Shown: piece by piece, positions 36,367 through 45,010 of the stretch
Layout of the letters: every line of letters starts with the position of its first letter
Position numbering within the stretch: the stretch's first letter is position 1
Assembly: GCA_965224215.1 (NCBI GenBank)
Contig: CBDCYS010000032.1
Span: 1-64,000 of the forward strand
Reading direction: 5' to 3'
Length of the DNA stretch: 64,000 nt
DNA from: CBDCYS01 sp965224215
Lineage (GTDB): Bacteria; Acidobacteriota; Terriglobia; Bryobacterales; UBA6623
Notes under the pieces: generated by a model
What the model saw: only the letters and a program-made list of their open reading frames with translations
Told to the model about the DNA's origin: nothing
Databases searched by the model: none
Made by a program: the position numbers and the translations under genes

Positions 36367-38043
36367 CTACTTCTTGGGCTTTCTTCTCGCCAGTTGATAT
36401 TGCGTGAAGGGAGAGCGCGCACCCTTGATGTCGACGTTCAACAGATAAGGCTTGCCGCTGGCGAGAGCCCGGTCGAGCGCGGGGCCGATTTGGTCCGGCG
36501 TTTCGATGAACTCGCCTTCGCCTCCGAAGCCTTTCATGACCAGGTCGTAGCGTGTTCGGCGAAGCTCGCAAGCGACGGTCTTTTCGCCGCCATAGTTGCC
36601 GAGCTGCAGCTCGCGCTCAATTCCCCAGCCGCCGTCATTGCCAACGATGATGATGACCGGCAGGCCGAAGCGGACAGCAGTGTCCATTTCCGAGAGATAA
36701 AATCCGAGCGAACCGTCGCCGGTGATGACGACCGATGGCGAGTTGGGACGCAGGATCTGTGCCGTCAGCCCGATCGGAAAGGCGACGCCAAGTCCCGCCA
36801 GCGCACCGAGCCGCAGCCAGTGCATCGGTTGCCGCGCGGGTATGCTACAGCGTCCCCAATGCACGAAATCACCGCCGTCCCAGCACAAAGTGGCGTCTTG
36901 CGGAAGGCGCTTTCGCAGCTCCATTGTGAGATGCAAGGGATGCATGGGCGTCGACGGCTCGGAAGCAATCGATTGCATTTCCTGTTCCCAGGACGCTTTG
37001 GCGGCCTGAATGTCGGCGATCCAGGAGGAGCGGTCCGGCGCGGGCCGGTTGCCAAGCGCGTCGAGCAGGTCTTCGAGAGCCAGCTTGACGTCGGCGTTGA
37101 TGCCGACCTCGATAGCGCGGTTGAGACCCAACTCCTGCGGATGAATGTCGACTTGGACGAACTTCGCGTCTGGTGAAAACAGTTGCGAGCCTCCGAGCCG
37201 GACGCGGTAATCGAGTTTCTTACCAAGGACAATAACCAGATCGGCCTGAGGCAGAGCGGTGTCGGCGGCCCGGTTCAAGGTTGGATCGGCATATCCAAAA
37301 CACAGCGGATGGGAGTCGGATACCAAGCCCCGCGCCAAACAAAGCGTAAACAGTGGCAAGGTAGCCTTCTCGATGAAGGCTTCCAGGGGGGCTCCGGCGT
37401 CGGAAAACCAGGCGCCGCTACCGGCAATCACGACCGGCCGCTTGGCGCTGTCGAGCAAGTCGATCACACGGTTGATGTCAGCGGAGTCGGCTCCGGGACG
37501 TCGCGGTTCGACCGGACCGCTGGGAATGGTCGCATGGGTCTCGGCCTGGGCGGTGAATTGGTCGACGGGTATGCTCAGGTGCGCCGCGCCGGCTCTTCCC
37601 GAGAGAGCTTCGAGAAAAGCGCGGTGAACATGAAACGGGATCTGCCCGGCATGGGCGGGGACGGCGGCATATTTCGTGATGCTTCGGACAAGCGAAAGCT
37701 GGTCCATATCTTGGAAAGCGTTGCGGTCTCGCAACTGCGAACTGCTCATGCCGCTCACCGCCAGAATCGGACTTCCGGTGGCATTCGCGGTGGCTATCCC
37801 AGTGATGGAATTGGTATGGCCGGGAGAGCCGGTGACGAGCGAGACACCCGGCGTGCGGGTCATGCGCCCCCAGCCGTCGGCCATGTGAACCGCTGCGGAC
37901 TCATGACGCGTGTCGACAATGTTCAGCCCCTCGCGCGAGGCGACCTGCAGAATCTCATTGAGATGGTCGCCGACGAGGGTGAAAATGTGGGTCGTCCCGA
38001 GATTTTTCAGACTGGCGACGAAAAGTTCAGCACCGGTGGGCAT
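36367..38043 (-). CDS. ThDP-dependent enzyme (acetolactate synthase-like)
   Basis: A 558-aa three-domain ThDP enzyme. The N-terminal Pyr domain has the catalytic Glu48 in DTRHESAAVHMADGWGR; the middle domain follows (RPVVIAGSGAWFSDAG); the C-terminal PP domain has the GDG cofactor motif in VVITGDGSLGFYLSEMD with NDGGW. Family choices include acetolactate synthase, benzoylformate decarboxylase and oxalyl-CoA decarboxylase. No small regulatory subunit (ilvN) or ilvC neighbour is seen, so catabolic use is more likely than branched-chain synthesis; this is inference. Confidence 0.87.
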   Translation of the reverse strand: MPTGAELFVASLKNLGTTHIFTLVGDHLNEILQVASREGLNIVDTRHESAAVHMADGWGRMTRTPGVSLVTGSPGHTNSITGIATANATGSPILAVSGMSSSQLRDRNAFQDMDQLSLVRSITKYAAVPAHAGQIPFHVHRAFLEALSGRAGAAHLSIPVDQFTAQAETHATIPSGPVEPRRPGADSADINRVIDLLDSAKRPVVIAGSGAWFSDAGAPLEAFIEKATLPLFTLCLARGLVSDSHPLCFGYADPTLNRAADTALPQADLVIVLGKKLDYRVRLGGSQLFSPDAKFVQVDIHPQELGLNRAIEVGINADVKLALEDLLDALGNRPAPDRSSWIADIQAAKASWEQEMQSIASEPSTPMHPLHLTMELRKRLPQDATLCWDGGDFVHWGRCSIPARQPMHWLRLGALAGLGVAFPIGLTAQILRPNSPSVVITGDGSLGFYLSEMDTAVRFGLPVIIIVGNDGGWGIERELQLGNYGGEKTVACELRRTRYDLVMKGFGGEGEFIETPDQIGPALDRALASGKPYLLNVDIKGARSPFTQYQLARRKPKK

Positions 38044-38337
38044 CGATCAGGGTCTCCGGGAAGCGGATTTGGAGCGCCGGACTCACGGTGAATCGCGGGC
38101 ACAGGCGCTGAAACAAACCAGCACTATACAACTTTTGGTGGAAGATCGTGATTGGAAGCCCGATGAATGTGGGCCAGTGCTATTACCTGCCCGGCGGCCG
38201 ACACCGCCCGCTAGGCGGTGCGCCACTTCAGAACAGCCAACGACTCAAGCCCGCTGTTGTAGCCCAAGTAAAATGTCCCCTGTAGCGACACAACGACTCA
38301 AGCCCGCTTGCGCTCGTTGGGGCTGAGGTAAGATACT
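38044..38337. other. Divergent intergenic region with a hairpin and a short direct repeat
   Basis: CACCGCC (38202-38208), 5-nt loop, GGCGGTG (38214-38220) forms a hairpin. CAACGACTCAAGCCCGCT occurs twice, at 38238 and 38291. No gene is seen. It should hold the promoters of the ThDP gene and the TRAP genes. Confidence 0.5.
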
Positions 38338-38901
38338 GTGGGACCGAAAAACCCGAGTTCGCCTGCCGCTGTGAGTAGCACTTCCTCCGAGTATCGCCGG
38401 TTCTTCGAGAAGTTTCTGGAATCCGTTGTCTTGCTCTTGATGACCACGCTGGCCGTGGTCGTCGTGCTGGGCGTCGTATTTCGCAAAGCGGGCGGGGCTC
38501 TCGTTTGGTACGACGAGGTTGCCTCGATTCTTCTCGCCTGGCTGACCTACTACGCGGCGTCTCTAGCGGCACTTAAGCGCGCGCATATCGGTTTCCCAAA
38601 ACTGGTTGAGTCTGCCGGAACCCGGCTACGCTGGTCGTTGGTCATCTTTCGCGAGATAACCGTCGTGGCTTTTTTCGTGCTGGTGGCGTGGACTGGTTGG
38701 CAGATCCTCCAAGTGCTGGAGGGGACTTACCTGGTCAGCCTACCGTGGATGCCGGCACAGGTCGCCCAGTCGGTCATACCAATCGGCGCTGTGTTATTCG
38801 TGATCGCCGAGTTGTTCAGCGCCGCTGAGGTCCTCGGCAAAAGCTCGCCAATCGAGGGAAGGGCTGGTGCGGAAAAGCCCAGCGGGAGCCGGCAGCAGTG
38901 A
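38338..38901 (+). CDS. dctQ: TRAP transporter small permease (DctQ)
   Basis: A 187-aa four-helix membrane protein of the DctQ family, the small subunit of a tripartite solute/sodium symporter. Features: FFEKFLESVVLLLMTTLAVV, GGALVWYDEVASILLAWLTY (the conserved W-x-x-E motif) and LKRAHIGFPKLVE. GTG 38338 is the likely start; the frame overlaps the large permease by 4 bp (GTGA at 38898), typical of dctQ-dctM operons. No periplasmic binding protein (DctP) gene is in the window, so the solute is unknown. Confidence 0.85.
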   Translation: MGPKNPSSPAAVSSTSSEYRRFFEKFLESVVLLLMTTLAVVVVLGVVFRKAGGALVWYDEVASILLAWLTYYAASLAALKRAHIGFPKLVESAGTRLRWSLVIFREITVVAFFVLVAWTGWQILQVLEGTYLVSLPWMPAQVAQSVIPIGAVLFVIAELFSAAEVLGKSSPIEGRAGAEKPSGSRQQ

Positions 38902-40181
38902 CCGTCCTACTGTTACTGCTCAGCCTGATCGTTCTCATCCTGCTAGACATTCCGATTGCCGTCGCTCTCGGCGTTGTCGCCGTCGTTGCGATGGGCATCA
39001 GCGGTGGCGCGGACGCATTGGTCAACACCGGCCTCGTCCTCTACAGCGGCGCCACGAAGTTTTCGCTGATCGCGATTCCACTGTTCATTCTGGCTGGGGC
39101 GATCATGAACGCCTCGGGCATCTCCCGGCGGCTGATCGCCTTTGCGTCTTCCTTGATCGGCTTCGTCAAGGGCGGCCTGGCGATGGTGACGATCGGGGCG
39201 TCACTGTTCTTTGCGGAAATCTCGGGATCAGCCGTCGCGGACGTGGCTGCACTCGGGTCGATCCTTATTCCGGCGATGAAGAGGAAGGGATACCCCACTC
39301 CGTTCGCAGCCGCGGTGACCTCATCGGCGGCGACTCTCGCCGTGATCATCCCGCCGTCGATCCCGATGATTCTTTACGGCGTCATGTCGGGCAGCTCAGT
39401 TGTGGAGCTGTTCGTTGCGGGAATTGTGCCAGGGATTTTGGGCGCCGCAATGATGATGGGTGTCACCTACTATCTGTCGGTGAAGCACAACTATCCCGTC
39501 GAAGAGGAATTCGAGTGGCCGAAGGTGGGCTCGACGTTCAAAGACGCGAGCTGGGCCTTGCTGCTCCCCGTGATTATCCTGGGCGGGATCTTCGGTGGCT
39601 GGGTGACGGCGACCGAAGGAGCCGGGCTGGCGGTCGTCGCCGCTATGTTGATCGGTGGCCTCATTTACCGCGGTTTGGACCTAACGCAACTGCGCGCGGC
39701 CATGCTCGAGGGAGGAACGCAGACGGCGATCGTGATGTTGCTGGTGGCAACCTCGGCGCTGATGAGCGATTATTTGACGTCAATCCAAGTTCCGCAGATG
39801 GTCGCCCAAAGCATCGTCAGGTTGACCGACAATCCGTACCTGGTACTTGCTCTGCTGAACGTCTTCTTCCTAGTGATTGGCATGTTTCTGCACTCGGCCG
39901 CCGCGATCATTCTGGTCGTCCCGATCGTGATGCCCCTGGTTCATGCCGTGGGGATCGATCCGGTGCATTTCGGCCTGGTCGTCACCCTCAATCTAGGCAT
40001 CGGACAGCAGACCCCCCCGGTGGCCAGCGTCTTGGTCACCGCGTGCTCGATCGCGAAAGCGGACATCTGGGAAGTCAGCAAGGTCAATGTTTACTTTGTC
40101 GGAGTCTTGCTGACAGTGCTGCTGCTGGTTACCTACGTACCGGCGATTCCAATGGCGCTGGTGGAGCTGTTCTACCGCTAA
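38898..40181 (+). CDS. dctM: TRAP transporter large permease (DctM)
   Basis: A 427-aa membrane protein with about 12 hydrophobic segments, the transport subunit of a TRAP system (typically organic acids such as dicarboxylates or sialic acid). Diagnostic segments: SLIAIPLFILAGAIMNASGI, FFAEISGSAVADVAALGSIL, VIIPPSIPMILYGVMSG and LNLGIGQQTPPVASVLVTAC. GTG 38898 overlaps the dctQ stop. No DctP is adjacent. The mandelate racemase-like and ThDP genes on the other strand could handle the imported acid; this is inference from position only. Confidence 0.9.
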   Translation: MTVLLLLLSLIVLILLDIPIAVALGVVAVVAMGISGGADALVNTGLVLYSGATKFSLIAIPLFILAGAIMNASGISRRLIAFASSLIGFVKGGLAMVTIGASLFFAEISGSAVADVAALGSILIPAMKRKGYPTPFAAAVTSSAATLAVIIPPSIPMILYGVMSGSSVVELFVAGIVPGILGAAMMMGVTYYLSVKHNYPVEEEFEWPKVGSTFKDASWALLLPVIILGGIFGGWVTATEGAGLAVVAAMLIGGLIYRGLDLTQLRAAMLEGGTQTAIVMLLVATSALMSDYLTSIQVPQMVAQSIVRLTDNPYLVLALLNVFFLVIGMFLHSAAAIILVVPIVMPLVHAVGIDPVHFGLVVTLNLGIGQQTPPVASVLVTACSIAKADIWEVSKVNVYFVGVLLTVLLLVTYVPAIPMALVELFYR

Positions 40182-40321
40182 GGGATCGCTCAACCTTTCC
40201 GAAAAGCTTGGCCTCAGCGCACTTCACGAAGCTGTGCCTTTTGTGGGCAGGGTTGCCGGTCTGAGTCTCCAGCCCATCTTCGGGGCGGGTCCAGTCGTCG
40301 GCGAGCTAACCAAAATTTCTC

Positions 40322-40353
40322 TTGACTCTGTAGTCAACTGTAGAGTTTATACT
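40322..40353 (+). promoter_or_regulatory. MerR-type promoter with 20-bp spacer and operator dyad
   Basis: TTGACT (40322-40327) and TATACT (40348-40353) are separated by 20 bp, the stretched spacing of MerR-activated promoters. Between them lies the imperfect dyad ACTCTGTAG...CTGTAGAGT (40325-40333 and 40338-40346). The merR-like ATG is only 6 bp past the -10 box, so the mRNA may be leaderless. Confidence 0.75.
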
Positions 40354-40359
40354 TGAGCT

Positions 40360-40881
40360 ATGGAAGCGATTGAAAGCGGCGGTGGAGGCGCAACTCTCAA
40401 GATCGGCGAGGTTGCCAAGAAGGCGGGGATTGGCGTCGAGTCACTGCGCTTCTACGAAAGCAGAGGGCTGATTGAGCCGATTGGCAGGACTAGTTCGGGG
40501 TATCGGCTCTATGACTCGGCTGTCTTCGACCGTTTGTCCTTCGTTAGGAAATCCCAAGCAGTCGGCTTTTCGCTCGATGAAATCGCCTGGATTATCTCGG
40601 AAGCGCGTCAGGGTCGGCGGCCCTGTGCTGAAGTGCGACAGATGGCGGAGGCGCGCCTTGGGGAGCTTGAGCAAAGGCTCACGGAGTTGAAACGCTTTCG
40701 CGATGAGCTGCGGGAAACCGTACGGGCCTGGGAATGTCAGGGTGAGGCTGACGGGGTTATTTGTGGTCTGATCGAAGGGCTTGAGGTGCGCTCGCCCAGT
40801 CGGCCCCCTTCGCGTCGCGGGCCGGAAGCTGGGCTAAGTCGATCGGCCAGCCCAAGAAAGCGGCGGCCAAGGAGTCAGTGA
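40360..40881 (+). CDS. MerR-family metal-responsive regulator
   Basis: A 173-aa transcription factor. The winged helix-turn-helix begins LKIGEVAKKAGIGVESLRFYE (residues 13-33), followed by a dimer helix and metal loop. Cys89, Cys126 and Cys135 are placed much like the three mercury ligands of MerR (nine residues between the last two); CueR uses two cysteines. The CopA-type pump downstream points to Cu(I)/Ag(I), so the true inducer is uncertain. The C-terminal tail (from about 145) is basic and not conserved. It overlaps copA by one base (TGATG). Confidence 0.85.
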   Translation: MEAIESGGGGATLKIGEVAKKAGIGVESLRFYESRGLIEPIGRTSSGYRLYDSAVFDRLSFVRKSQAVGFSLDEIAWIISEARQGRRPCAEVRQMAEARLGELEQRLTELKRFRDELRETVRAWECQGEADGVICGLIEGLEVRSPSRPPSRRGPEAGLSRSASPRKRRPRSQ

Positions 40882-43583
40882 TGCCTCCCGATACGATAGG
40901 CAGTGAGCGGGCACGCAAGCACGAAAGTCCGCACGAAATCAAGTTCCACGTGAACGGGATGACGTGCGAGGGCTGCGTGGGCACGGTCCGCAAAAGCCTT
41001 GCTTCGCTACCTGGGGTCCGCGCTTCGTCGATCGACCTCGAAACGGGCCGGGCTTCGGTCGCATTCGACGAGTCGCGGGTTCGCGAAGAAGCCTTGTTCG
41101 CGGCGGTTCGCGGGGCGGGGTACGGCGTCGACAGGATTGGTCTGGCCGGCCCATCAGACAACCCCCCGGTAGTCACCAGCGGTGGGCCTTCCGCGGCCCT
41201 TCCCACGCTCGTTGCGTTGAGCCCATCTCCAGCGGCCCCTGGCAACGCTACCGGTCCGGTCAAAGTCGATTTGGTGATCACGGGAATGACCTGTGCCGCT
41301 TGTGTCCACACGATCGAAAAGCAGCTGAAAGCTTTGCCGGGAGTTCTTGAGGCCGGCGTGAATCTCGCGACCGGAACAGCATCGATTGAGTATCTCCCCG
41401 GCCGCATCGAGGTGGCTCAGCTTACCCGCGCGGTGGAGAAAGCAGGCTACGCGGCCCGGGAAGCCGGCCAGGCAATGCCGGAAGGCGGCGACGAGCAGGC
41501 GGAAGCCCGGCAGTGGAAGACCAAGCTCATCGTCTCCAGCATTTTCACCGTCCCGCTGCTGGTGCTGGCGATGTCTCACGGGACGATCGCTTTTCCGGGG
41601 ATGGAATGGCTGCAACTTTTTCTCACATTGCCGGTGCTTCTATACGGAGGCAGCCAGTTCTACCGCTCCGCCTGGGCCGCGGCGAAGCACTGGACGGCCG
41701 ACATGAACACCCTGATTGCGGTGGGAACCGGCTCGGCGTTCCTCTACTCGGTGGCCGCGACCGCCGCGCCGGCTTTGGTCACGGGTAGTCACGCCCCTGG
41801 CGGCGCCGCCTCCCACGCCCCGGTCTATTTCGAAACAGCGGCCGCGATCATTACGCTGATTCTGCTCGGCCGAATGCTGGAAGCCCGGGCGCGCGGGCGC
41901 ACATCGTCCGCGATACGAAGCCTTTTGAAGTTGCAATCGAAAACCGCTCGGGTTGTCCGAGGTGAATCCGAGCTGGATATTCCGGTCGAGCAAGTCGTGA
42001 CCGGCGATGTGGTGATTGTACGGCCCGGCGAAAGAGTTCCCGTCGACGGAGTGGTCATCGAGGGGCAGTCGAGTGTGGACGAATCGATGCTGACGGGGGA
42101 GAGTCTGCCTGTCGAGAAGGCCGCGGACGATCAGGTCTTTGGCGCCACTCTCAACAAGACCGGAAGCTTTCGCTTCGAAGCGCGCGGTGTGGGCAGCGAA
42201 ACCATGCTGGCGCAAATCATCGGCCTGGTCCAGCGGGCACAGCGGTCAAAAGCTCCGATTGCGCGGCTTGCCGACGTCATCAGCGGATATTTCACACCGG
42301 TCGTGATCGGCATCGCAGTCGCCACGTTTGCGGCTTGGTTCTTGCTCGCGCCGCCCGACATACGGTTGCGTATGGCGCTTCTGAATGCGGTTGCGGTGCT
42401 CATTATTGCCTGTCCGTGCGCGATGGGCTTGGCGACGCCAACGGCGGTGATGGTTGGCATCGGGCGCGGTGCTGAGCGCGGAATTCTGATCAAGAGTGGC
42501 GGGGCTTTGGAGATTTCTCATCAAGTCAAGACGATCGTTTTCGACAAGACAGGAACCATCACGACGGGACGCCCATCCGTTACCGACACCTGCACCTTCG
42601 GCGGGCTGTCCGAGGACGCCCTCTACGAGGCGGTGGGATCGATCGAACGCCTCTCCGAACACCCGTTGGCCGAAGCCATCCTCGGCGAGGCCTCTTCGCG
42701 AAACTCCGCGGCGGGACGCCCCGAAACGTTTGAAGCGCTCGCCGGGCATGGCGTGGAAGCAAGGATCGATGGCGGCGATTGGCTGATCGGCAATGAGCGT
42801 CTGTTGCGCGGCCGGGGCATCGAAATCGAACCCGCCAGAGAGTTCATTGAGAAGCTGAGTGGGGAGGGGAAGACGGTGATATTGGTTGCCGCCGATGGTG
42901 CGCTCGCCGGCGCCATTGGCGTGGCCGATACCGTGAAACCGGAATCTCGCGAGGCCATCGCGAAACTGCATCAGATGGGCATCGAGACGGTGATGATCAC
43001 CGGTGACAATCAACGCACCGCCGAGGCAGTCGCCCGCCAAGTCGGCATCAAGCGAGTGCTAGCCGAGGTGCTCCCCGACCAGAAGGCCGAGGAAGTGTGC
43101 AAACTGCAAGCTGCCGACGCCACGCAGATTCAGAGCCCCGACCGCAAGGAAGGGATCAGTCGCGCCAAGCAGATTCAGAGCCCCGGACGGAAGTCCGGGG
43201 TCAAGCCGTCCGCCCCCCTGCGAGTAGCCATGGTCGGCGACGGAATCAATGACGCACCCGCCCTGGCCCAAGCCGACCTAGGAATCGCTCTCGGCGCGGG
43301 AACCGACGTCGCGCTCGAGACTGCGGACCTCGTCCTAATAGGCAACGACTTGCGAGCCGTACCCGCCGCCATCGAGCTTTCCCGCAAAACCATGAGAACG
43401 ATCCGCCAGAACCTTTTCTGGGCATTTGCCTACAACGTTATCGGGATTCCCATCGCCGCGGGAGTGCTCTACCCCTGGACCGGTTGGCTGCTGTCTCCGA
43501 TCATTGCCTCCGCGGCGATGGCTCTATCGAGTGTGTCGGTCGTAACGAATAGCCTGCGATTGCGGCGGTTCCGCGGCAGATAG
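40881..43583 (+). CDS. copA: Copper-translocating P1B-type ATPase CopA with in-frame repeat insertion
   Basis: A 900-aa Cu(I)/Ag(I) exporter of the inner membrane. Two N-terminal metal-binding domains (GMTCEGC with Cys29/Cys32, and GMTCAACVHT), eight membrane segments, the actuator motif MLTGESLPVEK, the ion site ACPCAMGLATPTA, the phosphorylation motif FDKTGTITTG, SEHPLAEAIL and the hinge VGDGINDAPAL are all present. Between VCKLQ and RVAMVGDG, where relatives have a few residues, lie about 36 extra residues encoded by two copies of a REP-like DNA repeat (QIQSPDRKEG and QIQSPGRKSG). The frame is kept, so the pump may still work. It is coupled to the merR-like gene. Confidence 0.93.
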   Translation: MPPDTIGSERARKHESPHEIKFHVNGMTCEGCVGTVRKSLASLPGVRASSIDLETGRASVAFDESRVREEALFAAVRGAGYGVDRIGLAGPSDNPPVVTSGGPSAALPTLVALSPSPAAPGNATGPVKVDLVITGMTCAACVHTIEKQLKALPGVLEAGVNLATGTASIEYLPGRIEVAQLTRAVEKAGYAAREAGQAMPEGGDEQAEARQWKTKLIVSSIFTVPLLVLAMSHGTIAFPGMEWLQLFLTLPVLLYGGSQFYRSAWAAAKHWTADMNTLIAVGTGSAFLYSVAATAAPALVTGSHAPGGAASHAPVYFETAAAIITLILLGRMLEARARGRTSSAIRSLLKLQSKTARVVRGESELDIPVEQVVTGDVVIVRPGERVPVDGVVIEGQSSVDESMLTGESLPVEKAADDQVFGATLNKTGSFRFEARGVGSETMLAQIIGLVQRAQRSKAPIARLADVISGYFTPVVIGIAVATFAAWFLLAPPDIRLRMALLNAVAVLIIACPCAMGLATPTAVMVGIGRGAERGILIKSGGALEISHQVKTIVFDKTGTITTGRPSVTDTCTFGGLSEDALYEAVGSIERLSEHPLAEAILGEASSRNSAAGRPETFEALAGHGVEARIDGGDWLIGNERLLRGRGIEIEPAREFIEKLSGEGKTVILVAADGALAGAIGVADTVKPESREAIAKLHQMGIETVMITGDNQRTAEAVARQVGIKRVLAEVLPDQKAEEVCKLQAADATQIQSPDRKEGISRAKQIQSPGRKSGVKPSAPLRVAMVGDGINDAPALAQADLGIALGAGTDVALETADLVLIGNDLRAVPAAIELSRKTMRTIRQNLFWAFAYNVIGIPIAAGVLYPWTGWLLSPIIASAAMALSSVSVVTNSLRLRRFRGR
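43125..43203 (+). repeat. Two REP-like repeats inside copA
   Basis: Two 34-bp copies, 43125-43158 and 43170-43203, each begin CAGATTCAGAGCCCCG and end near GGG(G)(A)TCA. The second has the stem CCCCGGAC/GTCCGGGG. Their starts are 45 bp apart, a multiple of three, so the reading frame of copA survives. Confidence 0.85.
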
Positions 43584-43983
43584 CATCCTGGGGCATAGCC
43601 TCCAACTGTGTTCCAAAGTTCCTTGGGCTGCGTCGGAAGCCATCGCGGGAAACACCCGTAGCGAGGGGCTCGAGGAGACTGAAGGACTTCTACTACATAC
43701 AAGCGCGCTCCGGCGTTGCCCACAATCCGCCCGTAAGGCGACCTTTGAGTTGCTGAGTTGTTGGCGAACTCCGTAGAGAAGATGGAGTGACCTGTCCAAC
43801 CGCGAGAGTCGCGGGTTACGCTTCAAACAGATGCGCAGAGCCGCATCGAGGAGGACAGGTCACTCCATCTTCTCTACAGGTGTTCAAGACGCTTTTGCAG
43901 GCAACTAGAGTCCGTACGGATGGTTCCGGCCTTGCTGGGTCAGCCCCAATGTAATTCAAGCCCCAATATAATCAGGAGAGACC
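43584..43983. other. 400-bp gap holding a cloverleaf-like inverted repeat
   Basis: No supported gene. Its main content is the 105-bp structure at 43773-43877, described separately. Confidence 0.6.
43773..43877. repeat. 25-bp perfect inverted repeat enclosing two hairpins
   Basis: The arms 43773-43797 and 43853-43877 (start GTAGAGAAGATGGAGTGACC) are perfect reverse complements. The 55-bp interior folds into two more hairpins: CCGCGA-GAG-TCGCGG and GATGCG-CAGAGC-CGCATC. A three-way cloverleaf is predicted in single-stranded DNA or RNA. It could be a MITE, a transposon remnant or a structured RNA. Confidence 0.85.
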
Positions 43984-44235
43984 ATGAAGGACGAACTTAA
44001 CCGAGAGGAACTGCGCCGGCAGTTCGAGGAGCGCGAGCGTCAGTGGAAAAGGTTCCACGAATGGGAAGCACGGCAGCCGCTCGAGCAGCGCGACCCCGCC
44101 CGAATTTTGGCCGACCTCGGGACGATATATAGCTGGTTGCCTCCTGAAGTTCGCGCCGAAGACCCGGATCCCGAAAAGAAAGGCATCCAGACCATGCGGG
44201 CGACTCTTGCCCACCTGAACTCTCACTATGAATGA
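43984..44235 (+). CDS. Small charged protein upstream of the nucleotidyltransferase
   Basis: An 83-aa protein, not assigned to a family. The first half is a highly charged helix (REELRRQFEERERQWKRFHE); the second holds DPARILADLGTIYSWLPPEV, with the C-terminal KKGIQTMRATLAHLNSHYE. AGGAGAG lies 6-7 nt before ATG 43984. The last 8 bp overlap the nucleotidyltransferase gene, so the two are translated together and may form an antitoxin-toxin-like pair. Its function is inferred from position. Confidence 0.65.
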   Translation: MKDELNREELRRQFEERERQWKRFHEWEARQPLEQRDPARILADLGTIYSWLPPEVRAEDPDPEKKGIQTMRATLAHLNSHYE

Positions 44236-44791
44236 CCTCGAAGCGGCTGTTGGAGAGGCAGCGGCTGTGTTCGAGTCCCTCGGCATCCCCTACATGCTCA
44301 TTGGCGGCCTGGCTGTATCCGCGTGGGGTGAGCCGCGAGCCACTCTCGATGCGGATTTCACGATTTGGGCTGAGCCGGATGATTTCGAGCGAACGGTCTT
44401 GCGCTTGTGCGAGAGTTTTCAATGCCTAACCCGAGATCCAATAGAATTCGCGCGCAGTGCCCGTGTCCTGCCAGTCAGATCAGCGCGGGGCACTCGCATA
44501 GACATAGTCTTCGGGTCGCTTCCCTGGGAGAAGAAAGCGATTGCGCGCGCTCAACAAAAAGAACTGTCAGGAAAGAGCGTCACCGTTGCGTCGGTCGAGG
44601 ATCTCATCGTGATGAAGCTTTTTTCCGAGCGCGAGAAGGATGCGGACGATGCGCGACGGCTGCTGATTCGCTTCGGCAGCCAGCTGGACCAGGGCTACCT
44701 GGAACCCTTACTTACGTCGTTGGCCGATTCGCTGGCGCGACCGGAGATTCTAGAAGTGTGGCGGAACACACGAGGCGGTTCGGGGCTCTGA
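44228..44791 (+). CDS. Nucleotidyltransferase (AbiEii/DUF6036-like)
   Basis: A 187-aa protein with the minimal nucleotidyltransferase core: IPYMLIGGLAVSAWGEPR (GG motif), ATLDADFTIWAE (D-x-D metal site) and TRIDIVFGSLPWE (third acidic strand), then SVEDLIVMKLFSEREKDADD, typical of the AbiEii/MenA group. Toxins of this kind add nucleotides to tRNA or other RNA; relatives also act as simple resistance enzymes. It overlaps the small gene before it by 8 bp. All catalytic acids are present. Confidence 0.75.
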   Translation: MNDLEAAVGEAAAVFESLGIPYMLIGGLAVSAWGEPRATLDADFTIWAEPDDFERTVLRLCESFQCLTRDPIEFARSARVLPVRSARGTRIDIVFGSLPWEKKAIARAQQKELSGKSVTVASVEDLIVMKLFSEREKDADDARRLLIRFGSQLDQGYLEPLLTSLADSLARPEILEVWRNTRGGSGL

Positions 44792-45010
44792 CTCAAAGTT
44801 CGGCAAGAGCAATGATCCGGCAGGGGGCGCCTGATCTCTCTTGGAAACACTCGCGCCGATCAGGCTCATCTCCCGTTGGCCGCGCCGCGTTCGTCTTACG
44901 CCGCCGAAGACCGTTATAATTGAAAGGTCCTTCGCGGGATCGGGCTTTACCGCTGATTCCGAGCGAAATACTGAGCGCCGCGAACCGCGCTCCAACCAGA
45001 ATTCCCCATT
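44792..45010. other. Gap with TTATAAT and the left target repeat of IS1595
   Basis: TTATAATTGAAAGG near 44915 looks like a -10 box reading rightward. ATTCCCCATT (45001-45010) is the left duplication of the IS1595 element. The natural target of this promoter is probably the Dabb gene beyond the element. Confidence 0.4.

Noticed and set aside
38238..38308. Short direct repeat as a CRISPR start
   Set aside because: Only two copies and no regular spacers; no cas genes in the window.
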